NCBI RefSeq assembly: GCF_938020365.1
Contig: NZ_CALIIB010000100.1
Span: 1-20,016, forward strand
Direction: 5' to 3'
DNA: 20,016 bases
Source: an uncultured Streptococcus sp.
Lineage (GTDB): Bacteria > Bacillota > Bacilli > Lactobacillales > Streptococcaceae
In this document: positions 14,477 to 20,016 of the stretch, one piece after another
Position numbering within the stretch: position 1 is the stretch's first letter
Layout of the letters: each line of letters begins with the position of its first letter
Translations under genes and position numbers: made by a program
Notes under the pieces: generated by a model
Seen by the model: the letters and a program-made list of their open reading frames with translations, nothing else
Told to the model about the DNA's origin: nothing
Database searches by the model: none

Positions 14477-15148
14477 ATGACAATAGATTGGGAAGATTTT
14501 CTGGATCCTTACATTCAGGCAGTTGGTGAGTTGAAAATCAAGCTTCGTGGCATTCGCAAACAGTATCGCAAACAGCAACGCCATTCACCGATCGAGTTTG
14601 TAACTGGTCGCGTAAAACATATTGAAAGCATCAAGGAAAAAATGGAACTTCGCGGGATAACTGAGGAAAACTTAGCCCAAGAGATGCAGGATATTGCTGG
14701 TTTGCGTGTTATGGTTCAATTTGTAGACGATGTGGATGAAGTTTTAGAAGTTTTGCGAAATCGGACAGATATGCGTATCGTTCAGGAGCGTGATTACATC
14801 AAAAACAAAAAAGATAGTGGTTACCGTAGCTACCATGCCATTGTTGAATATCCAGTAGATACGATTAATGGAAATAAAGTTATCTTGGCAGAAATTCAGA
14901 TTCGTACCTTGTCCATGAACTTTTGGGCAACGATTGAGCACTCTTTAAACTACAAGTATAAAGGAGAATTTCCAGAGGAAATCAAACGTCGCTTGGAGAC
15001 AACAGCTAATCTCGCCTATCAGCTAGATGAAGAGATGGGAGCCATTCGTGATGCCATCCAAGAAGCACAAGCACTCTTTGATCCTCTGCACCGCAAGCTA
15101 AATGACGGTGTTGGAAATAGTGACGATACAGATGAAGAATACAGGTAA
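14477..15148 (+). CDS. relQ: Small alarmone synthetase, GTP pyrophosphokinase RelQ
   Basis: Transfers pyrophosphate from ATP to GTP or GDP to make (p)ppGpp. The 223-residue protein has only the RelA/SpoT synthetase domain; there is no hydrolase or TGS/ACT region, as expected of a small alarmone synthetase. Visible motifs are RKQYRKQ, GLRVMVQFVDDV, DSGYRSYHAIVEY and EIQIRTLSMNFWATIEHSLNYKYK. The start at 14477 (MTIDWEDFLD) is preferred because AAGG lies six bases ahead, while the ATG at 14471 is too close. The last 17 bases overlap ppnK. Family knowledge: RelQ is controlled mostly by transcription and allostery by pppGpp. Confidence 0.95.
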   Translation: MTIDWEDFLDPYIQAVGELKIKLRGIRKQYRKQQRHSPIEFVTGRVKHIESIKEKMELRGITEENLAQEMQDIAGLRVMVQFVDDVDEVLEVLRNRTDMRIVQERDYIKNKKDSGYRSYHAIVEYPVDTINGNKVILAEIQIRTLSMNFWATIEHSLNYKYKGEFPEEIKRRLETTANLAYQLDEEMGAIRDAIQEAQALFDPLHRKLNDGVGNSDDTDEEYR

Positions 15149-15950
15149 AAAAATAGCGATAATCCGCAATCGCAAAAGGCAGAGTGAGGAAGTATTTCAA
15201 ACTCTGATGCAAAAATTGCGGAAAGCAGGCTTTATCCTGACACCCAAAAATCCAGATATCGTGATTTCTGTCGGTGGTGATGGGATGCTGCTATCAGCCT
15301 TTCACAAGTATGAAGAGCAGCTGGATAAGGTGCGCTTTGTCGGTGTCCATACCGGACATTTGGGTTTTTATACAGATTACCGAGACTTTGAAATCGATAA
15401 ATTAGTGGAAAATCTGAAATTGGACACAGGTGCCAAGGTCTCTTATCCGATTTTAAATGTCAAGCTGACCTTTGAAAATGGGGAAACTCGGACGATTCGC
15501 GCACTCAATGAAGCAACGATTAAACGCTCCGACAGAACCATGGTAGTTGATGTGGTCATCAATAATGTTCATTTTGAGCGTTTTAGAGGTGATGGAATTT
15601 CTGTCTCAACGCCTACTGGAAGCACAGCCTACAATAAATCATTGGGAGGAGCTGTTCTGCACCCAACGATTGAAGCCTTGCAAGTGACAGAAATTGCTAG
15701 TCTGAATAATCGTGTGTATCGCACTTTGGGTTCCTCAGTTATCGTTCCTAAAAAGGATAAAATTGAGCTATTGCCGACTCGTAATGATTACTATACCATA
15801 GCGGTCGATAATCAAACGTTTTCTTATAAAAATATTGTCCGTATCGAGTACCAAATCGATAATCATAAGATTAACTTTGTGGCTTCGCCCAGCCATACCA
15901 GTTTTTGGAATCGCGTGAGAGACTCCTTTATCGAGGAGTGCCAAGAATGA
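15132..15950 (+). CDS. ppnK: NAD kinase
   Basis: Phosphorylates NAD to NADP. The 272-residue protein begins MKNTGKKIAIIRNRK and shows GGDG (residues 48-51) in ISVGGDGMLLSAFHKY, the NE motif in RALNEATIKRSDRT, and the FRGDGISVSTPTGSTAYNKSLGG site. The start lies inside relQ (17-base overlap) with only weak GGAAATAG ahead, so translation is probably coupled to relQ. The stop TGA overlaps the rluD start (ATGA). Confidence 0.95.
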   Translation: MKNTGKKIAIIRNRKRQSEEVFQTLMQKLRKAGFILTPKNPDIVISVGGDGMLLSAFHKYEEQLDKVRFVGVHTGHLGFYTDYRDFEIDKLVENLKLDTGAKVSYPILNVKLTFENGETRTIRALNEATIKRSDRTMVVDVVINNVHFERFRGDGISVSTPTGSTAYNKSLGGAVLHPTIEALQVTEIASLNNRVYRTLGSSVIVPKKDKIELLPTRNDYYTIAVDNQTFSYKNIVRIEYQIDNHKINFVASPSHTSFWNRVRDSFIEECQE

Positions 15951-16840
15951 GATTTGAATTTATTGCGGATGAGCATGTCAAAGTCAAAACTTTTTTGAAA
16001 AAGCATGAAATTTCAAAAGCCCTTTTGGCCAAAGTGAAGTTTGCAGGGGGGAATATTCTTGTCAATGGTCAATCTCAAAATGCCATTTATTTGCTGGATA
16101 TTGGCGATAAGGTGACAGTAGATATCCCTTCTGAGAAAGGCTTTGAAAGCCTAGAAGCCGTGGATCGTGAGTTGTCAATCGTATATGAAGATGAGCACTT
16201 TCTGGTTTTAGATAAACCTGCTGGAGTAGCTAGTATCCCTAGTGTCAACCATTCGAATACGATGGCGAACTTTGTCAAGGCATACTATATTCGGCAAGAT
16301 TATGAAAATCAGCAGGTTCACATTGTAACAAGATTGGATCGCGATACTAGTGGACTCATGCTCTTTGCAAAACATGGCTATGCTCATGCAAGACTGGATA
16401 AGCAACTGCAGAAAAAAATGATTGAGAAGCGCTATTACGCGCTCGTTCAGGGGAGCGGTGAGCTTAAATCAGAGGGCGATATTATTGCACCAATTGGCCG
16501 TGACCCTGATAGCATCATCACCAGATGTGTGACAAAGGATGGCAAGTATGCTCATACCAGCTACAAGGTTGTGGAGCAGTTTGGCAATATCTATTTGGTA
16601 GATACTCGCTTGCACACTGGACGAACCCATCAAATTCGTGTGCACTTTGCCCATCTTGGCTTTCCTCTCCTTGGAGATGATCTCTATGGCGGGACTTTAG
16701 AAGCGGGAATTAACCGTCAGGCCTTGCATTGTCACTCTTTATCTTTTTATAATCCATTTTTGGAAAAGCAGCTCCAATTGGAATCCCAGTTGCCGATTGA
16801 TTTCCAAAACACCATTACATCGTTAACAAAAAATAATTAA
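15947..16840 (+). CDS. RluA/RluD-family 23S rRNA pseudouridine synthase
   Basis: Isomerises uridine to pseudouridine in rRNA or tRNA. The 297-residue protein has an S4-like N-terminal region (FLKKHEISKALLAKVKFAGGNILVNG) and the RluA catalytic domain, with Asp131 in RLDRDTSG, the VLDKPAGVAS strand and the late GRTHQIRVHFAHLGFPLLGDDLYG. The start overlaps the ppnK stop as ATGA, and GAGGAG lies eight bases ahead. The exact target uridine cannot be told from sequence. It is the third gene of the relQ operon. Confidence 0.93.
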   Translation: MRFEFIADEHVKVKTFLKKHEISKALLAKVKFAGGNILVNGQSQNAIYLLDIGDKVTVDIPSEKGFESLEAVDRELSIVYEDEHFLVLDKPAGVASIPSVNHSNTMANFVKAYYIRQDYENQQVHIVTRLDRDTSGLMLFAKHGYAHARLDKQLQKKMIEKRYYALVQGSGELKSEGDIIAPIGRDPDSIITRCVTKDGKYAHTSYKVVEQFGNIYLVDTRLHTGRTHQIRVHFAHLGFPLLGDDLYGGTLEAGINRQALHCHSLSFYNPFLEKQLQLESQLPIDFQNTITSLTKNN

Positions 16841-16859
16841 AATTTTAAAGGAGAAACTC

Positions 16860-17834
16860 ATGGAAGTTTTTGAAAGTCTAAGAGACTCAGTTGTTGGTAA
16901 AAATGTTCGTATTGTATTGCCGGAAGGGCAAGAACCGCGTATCCTTCAAGCAGTTAAACGCATAGTCAAAGAATCAGAAGTTACACCAGTTCTTTTGGGG
17001 AATCCAGATAAGATCCGTATTTACTTGGAAATCGAAAATATTATGGACGGATATGAAGTCATAGATCCTAAAAACTATGACAGATTGGAAGAGATGGTGG
17101 CGGCTCTTGTAGAGCGCCGTAAGGGCAAAGTCAGTGAAGAAGAAGCTTTTGAGCTTTTAAGAACAGACGTTAATTATTTTGGGGTGATGCTGGTCTACCT
17201 CGGTATCGTAGATGGTATGGTTTCTGGCTCTATCCACTCTACAGCTGCCACAGTGCGTCCAGCCTTGCAAATCATTAAAACACGTCCAAATGTAACCAGA
17301 ACTTCAGGTGCCTTCCTCATGGTGCGTGGTTCAGAACGGTATCTTTTCAGCGACTGTGCCATTAATATCAATCCTGACTCAGAAGCCTTGGCAGAAATTG
17401 CGATTAACTCAGCGGTGACAGCTAAAATGTTTGGCATTGATCCTAAGATTGCCATGCTGAGCTATTCAACTAAAGGTTCTGGCTTTGGAGAAAGCGTTGA
17501 TAAAGTGGTTCAAGCGACTAAGTTGGTCCATGACTTGCGCCCAGACTTAGAAGTTGATGGGGAATTGCAATTTGACGCTGCCTTTGTACCAAGCACAGCA
17601 GCCCTGAAAGCTCCAGGAAGCAAGGTTGCAGGTAAAGCGACTGTCTTTGTCTTCCCAAGCATTGAAGCAGGAAATATCGGTTATAAAATGGCAGAGCGTT
17701 TAGGTGGATTCTCAGCTGTCGGTCCAGTTCTTCAAGGATTGAACAAGCCAGTAAACGACCTTTCACGCGGATGTAATTCAGATGATGTTTATAACTTAAC
17801 ACTGATTACAGCTGCACAAAGTGTTGATCAATAA
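16860..17834 (+). CDS. pta: Phosphate acetyltransferase
   Basis: Converts acetyl-CoA and phosphate to acetyl phosphate, which acetate kinase uses to make ATP; acetyl phosphate also feeds CodY/two-component signalling. The 324-residue protein is the short single-domain Pta (no DRTGG part). Motifs include VLPEGQEPRILQAVKRI, GMVSGSIHSTAATVRPALQII, MLSYSTKGSGFGESVDKV, ELQFDAAFVP and the C-terminal LQGLNKPVNDLSRGC. AAAGGAG is well placed before the ATG, 19 bases after rluD. It ends the operon, before a strong hairpin. Confidence 0.96.
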   Translation: MEVFESLRDSVVGKNVRIVLPEGQEPRILQAVKRIVKESEVTPVLLGNPDKIRIYLEIENIMDGYEVIDPKNYDRLEEMVAALVERRKGKVSEEEAFELLRTDVNYFGVMLVYLGIVDGMVSGSIHSTAATVRPALQIIKTRPNVTRTSGAFLMVRGSERYLFSDCAININPDSEALAEIAINSAVTAKMFGIDPKIAMLSYSTKGSGFGESVDKVVQATKLVHDLRPDLEVDGELQFDAAFVPSTAALKAPGSKVAGKATVFVFPSIEAGNIGYKMAERLGGFSAVGPVLQGLNKPVNDLSRGCNSDDVYNLTLITAAQSVDQ

Positions 17835-17839
17835 AATAA

Positions 17840-17870
17840 CTAAAAAAGATGAGTGATTCATCTTTTTTAG
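17840..17870 (+). terminator. Terminator after pta
   Basis: A perfect 13-bp stem (17840-17852 with 17858-17870) with a five-base loop and a T6 tract on its 3' side. Symmetry of the A/T tracts makes it able to work on either strand. The upstream extension of the mutY frame runs through it. Confidence 0.85.
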
Positions 17871-17890
17871 TCTGTTTAAGTATGAGAGAA

Positions 17891-19054
17891 ATGGTAGATT
17901 TAAAAAAATTTGGAATTGAGATGTGGGAAGAGGAGAAGATCGCCTCTTTTCGCGAGAAATTATTAACTTGGTATGATGAACATAAACGTGATTTGCCTTG
18001 GCGCCGAACAAACAATCCTTATCATATCTGGGTTTCTGAGATTATGTTGCAGCAAACACGTGTGGATACGGTTATTCCTTACTATGAGCGTTTTTTAGAC
18101 TGGTTTCCGACTGTGGCCGACTTAGCTCAAGCGCCAGAGGAGAGACTGCTCAAAGCTTGGGAAGGTTTGGGCTATTATTCGCGGGTGCGAAATATGCAAA
18201 AGGCAGCCCAGCAGATAATGACGGATTTTGCTGGAAAATTTCCTGATAGCTATGAGGGAATTGCTAGTCTCAAAGGGATTGGTCCTTATACGGCTGGTGC
18301 CATTGCTAGTATTGCCTTTGGTTTAGCTGAGCCTGCGGTAGACGGCAATGTCATGCGGGTGCTGAGTCGCTTGTTTGAAGTTGATTTAGATATTGGCCAA
18401 CCTAGCAATCGTAAGGTCTTTCAGGCTATGATGGAGATTCTGATTGATCCAGATAGACCCGGAGATTTCAATCAAGCGCTGATGGATCTGGGGTCGGATA
18501 TTGAAGCTCCTGTTAATCCCCATCCAGAAGACAGTCCTGTAAAAGAGTTCAGCGCCGCTTATTTACATGGAACAATGGATAAATATCCAATCAAAGCACC
18601 TAAAAAGAAGCCAGTTCCAGTCTATCTGCAAGGCTTGATTATCGAAAACGAGCAGGGACAATTCTTGCTTGAAAAGAATGAAGCTGCTGGCTTGTTATCA
18701 GGTTTTTGGCATTTTCCCTTGATTGAAGTTGAGGAATTTCAAACTGAAAATCAGATGTCCCTCTTTGAGATAGCTGAAAATCAGCCCAATCTGGATCTGT
18801 CTCCTCAAGAAAGTTTTGAACAGGATTATGATTTGATTGTCGATTGGCAGCAGGAGTCTTTTCCAAAGGTGCAACATGTCTTCAGCCATCGCAAGTGGCA
18901 TATCCAGCTAGCTTATGGCCAAGTTAATGATAGCCAGATCGTAGCTGATGGAGAGGTCATGTGGCTACATCCAGATGAATTTGAGAAGTATCCTTTTGCC
19001 AAACCCCAGCAGAAGATGTGGGAGGCTTTTAGAAACGTAAAAGATGGAAACTAA
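17891..19054 (+). CDS. mutY: Adenine DNA glycosylase MutY (lacking the Fe-S cysteines)
   Basis: Removes adenine mispaired with 8-oxoguanine. The 387-residue protein has the HhH-GPD glycosylase domain with Glu50 in SEIMLQQTRVD, the hairpin LKGIGPYTAGAIASIAF and catalytic Asp151 in AVDGNVMRV. The C-terminal Nudix-like domain that reads 8-oxoG carries the FSH loop (QHVFSHRKWH). There is no cysteine anywhere in the protein, so the usual 4Fe-4S cluster after residue 200 (here GSDIEAPVNPHPEDSPVKEF) is absent; this is known in Lactobacillales homologues. The start at 17891 (MVDLKKFGIEMW) avoids the pta terminator; the ribosome binding site is weak and ATG 17882 or 17921 are alternatives. I see no separate promoter. 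Confidence 0.93.
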   Translation: MVDLKKFGIEMWEEEKIASFREKLLTWYDEHKRDLPWRRTNNPYHIWVSEIMLQQTRVDTVIPYYERFLDWFPTVADLAQAPEERLLKAWEGLGYYSRVRNMQKAAQQIMTDFAGKFPDSYEGIASLKGIGPYTAGAIASIAFGLAEPAVDGNVMRVLSRLFEVDLDIGQPSNRKVFQAMMEILIDPDRPGDFNQALMDLGSDIEAPVNPHPEDSPVKEFSAAYLHGTMDKYPIKAPKKKPVPVYLQGLIIENEQGQFLLEKNEAAGLLSGFWHFPLIEVEEFQTENQMSLFEIAENQPNLDLSPQESFEQDYDLIVDWQQESFPKVQHVFSHRKWHIQLAYGQVNDSQIVADGEVMWLHPDEFEKYPFAKPQQKMWEAFRNVKDGN

Positions 19055-19110
19055 GGTCAATAGTCTGTTGTACTCGATTAAATTTACGAAGAATAGGAAA
19101 TCACTAAAAT

Positions 19111-19737
19111 ATGTCCCATACCCCTAGTCCTCCAGATAAAACTTTTATTGGACGTCGTAGCAGACTTGCTGGTGTCATTTATTTTATATTAGGAGCTTTG
19201 AATTTCTTACATTGCCTTCTTTATTTTCAGTGGATATTTTCCCCAACTGCGAGAACTGACTTCATCATTATTCTAATTTTTATAGGTTTAAATATTTATT
19301 TTTTGACTCGCGAGTTCATCTATAAATGCTTCCATTGGTGTGGCTATCATGCCTTACCTGAGTTAGTCAAGTTCGGGAGCGGACGCTATTCCTTTCACTT
19401 GCCTGTTTTCGAAAGACATACCGAAAACTATAAAGTTTATTACAGTAAAAGATCAAAGAAACATCAATTTCTCTTCTTTGTGAGCTATATTTTATATGTG
19501 AATTTAATTTTAGTAGTTCTTTTGCTCTTCTCATGTGTATATTGGGCTATGTTCATTGAGAGTTCCTCGAAATTTCAAGATTGGCACGCTTTTCTATTTA
19601 TTTTTTCACTAATCATCCTGTATATCTGTATTGAAGCTTTATTTAAAAAATATAAACATTGGTTTAAAAATTATTTTAAACTAGATGATAAAATAGTAGA
19701 ACACGGCTTTCCGATATATACTTTGAAAGAAAAATAA
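19111..19737 (+). CDS. Unrecognised membrane protein with about four helices
   Basis: I do not recognise this 208-residue protein. It is rich in Phe, Leu, Ile, Tyr and Lys. Hydrophobic helices are predicted by eye near residues 19-42, 50-68, 119-147 and 158-176. A basic N-terminus (FIGRRSRL) and a basic middle loop (YYSKRSKKHQF) are probably cytoplasmic. A central soluble loop of about 50 residues contains Cys, His and aromatic residues (KCFHWCGYHALPELVKFGSGR). AGGAAA lies ten bases before the ATG. It sits 56 bases after mutY without a terminator and may be cotranscribed. A general call of hypothetical integral membrane protein is safest. Confidence 0.7.
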   Translation: MSHTPSPPDKTFIGRRSRLAGVIYFILGALNFLHCLLYFQWIFSPTARTDFIIILIFIGLNIYFLTREFIYKCFHWCGYHALPELVKFGSGRYSFHLPVFERHTENYKVYYSKRSKKHQFLFFVSYILYVNLILVVLLLFSCVYWAMFIESSSKFQDWHAFLFIFSLIILYICIEALFKKYKHWFKNYFKLDDKIVEHGFPIYTLKEK

Positions 19738-19765
19738 AAGACAAACAATATAGTTTGTCTTTTTT
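19736..19765. terminator. Bidirectional terminator between the membrane-protein gene and the thioredoxin-like gene
   Basis: An 11-bp stem AAAAGACAAAC (19736-19746) pairs with GTTTGTCTTTT around AATATA. T-runs occur on both strands, so it can stop both convergent transcripts. Confidence 0.85.
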
Positions 19766-19770
19766 GTTAT

Positions 19771-19803
19771 GTGGTTTTCAGTCGGTCTCGCTCCGTAAGC
19801 CAC
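19771..19803. repeat. GC-rich imperfect inverted repeat downstream of the thioredoxin-like gene
   Basis: GTGGTTT (19771-19777) pairs with the AAGCCAC end (19797-19803, one T-G pair); inside it CGG (19783-19785) pairs with CCG (19793-19795). The block is visibly richer in G+C than the AT-rich flanks. It may be part of the 3' untranslated region of the minus-strand gene. No function is assigned. Confidence 0.35.
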
Positions 19804-19840
19804 GAGATAAATAAACAACACTTTAGAAGGAGACTTGTGC

Positions 19841-20016
19841 TTAAATCCCAGCAAAAGCTTTAATTTCATCTGCAGTCATAGAAGAATCACAACGAACAGC
19901 AACTTGGCCGTCTTGAACATGCACAAAACCAGGAACCGTCGGAATGCTGTATTCTGAACGAAAGGCTTGCAGTTTCTCTAATTCGCTAGCTTCTTCGCTA
20001 TTGATAAAGAAAATAT
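19841..20016 (-). CDS. Thioredoxin-like protein (3' end only)
   Basis: The window holds the last 57 codons and stop; the active-site Cys pair lies off the right edge. The visible part reads IFFINSEEASELEKLQAFRS, then YSIPTVPGFVHVQDGQVAVR and ends AFAGI. The IPTVPGFV segment has the cis-proline turn of thioredoxin folds. Small proteins of this type in streptococci are often labelled thioredoxin family or bacteriocin transport accessory protein; which applies cannot be decided here. The frame has no start in the window and reads through to the edge. Confidence 0.78.
   Translation of the reverse strand, partial: IFFINSEEASELEKLQAFRSEYSIPTVPGFVHVQDGQVAVRCDSSMTADEIKAFAGI

Noticed and set aside
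16087..16278. Short minus-strand frames opposite rluD, pta and mutY
   Set aside because: They overlap well-supported genes and lack ribosome binding sites and family resemblance.
17849..17890. N-terminal extension of MutY (14 residues)
   Set aside because: Its first codons fall inside the pta terminator hairpin and there is no ribosome binding site.

Overview
This window is a chromosomal segment from a low-GC Gram-positive coccus, almost certainly a viridans Streptococcus (Mitis/Sanguinis-type). The evidence is the ldh < > gyrA-srtA arrangement, the relQ-ppnK-rluD-pta operon, a MutY without the iron-sulfur cysteines, Rex, and amino-acid sequences that closely resemble pneumococcal and sanguinis proteins as I remember them. 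No database search was run. Most of the window is ordinary core genome; the stretch between srtA and radC (about 7.4-9.1 kb) is accessory-like and AT-rich.

Layout. 1-73 (-): 5' end of a CsoR/FrmR-type repressor gene with a textbook promoter. 344-2308 (+): an oligopeptide-binding lipoprotein, followed by a hairpin terminator. 2432-2503 (+): tRNA-Arg(CCG) with its own promoter and terminator, then a small Nudix hydrolase. 3020-4006 (-): L-lactate dehydrogenase, divergent from gyrA-srtA (4213-7417, +). 7.4-8.0 kb: a decayed IS630-family transposase. 8041-8865 (-): an EcsC-like protein. 9135-9818 (+): radC, convergent with a class-I glutamine amidotransferase-like hydrolase that lies downstream of rex (both -). 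11313-13742 (-): prs, a cysteine desulfurase and a DUF1831 protein. 13821-14381 (-): a CYTH phosphatase-like protein, divergent from relQ-ppnK-rluD-pta (14477-17834, +). Then mutY and an unrecognised four-helix membrane protein (+), and the 3' end of a thioredoxin-like gene (-) at the right edge.

How the genes relate. Ldh regenerates NAD+ and Pta makes acetyl phosphate, the two main fermentative ends; Rex senses the NADH/NAD+ ratio and NAD kinase sets the NADP pool. RelQ joins (p)ppGpp synthesis to the same transcript as NAD kinase and Pta. RadC and MutY are DNA-repair-associated, GyrA sets supercoiling, and SrtA anchors surface proteins.

Most interesting signal: the EcsC-like gene has a perfect -35 (TTGACA) and a perfect -10 (TATAAT), but the spacer is almost wholly a (TA)n dinucleotide tract. 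It places them 21 bp apart, and loss of two repeat units would give the ideal 17 bp. This has the architecture of a phase-variable promoter switch. Next to it, upstream of radC, lies an uninterrupted 20-bp stem followed by eight T, with no gene upstream on that strand for it to terminate: a candidate attenuator, small RNA or miniature element.
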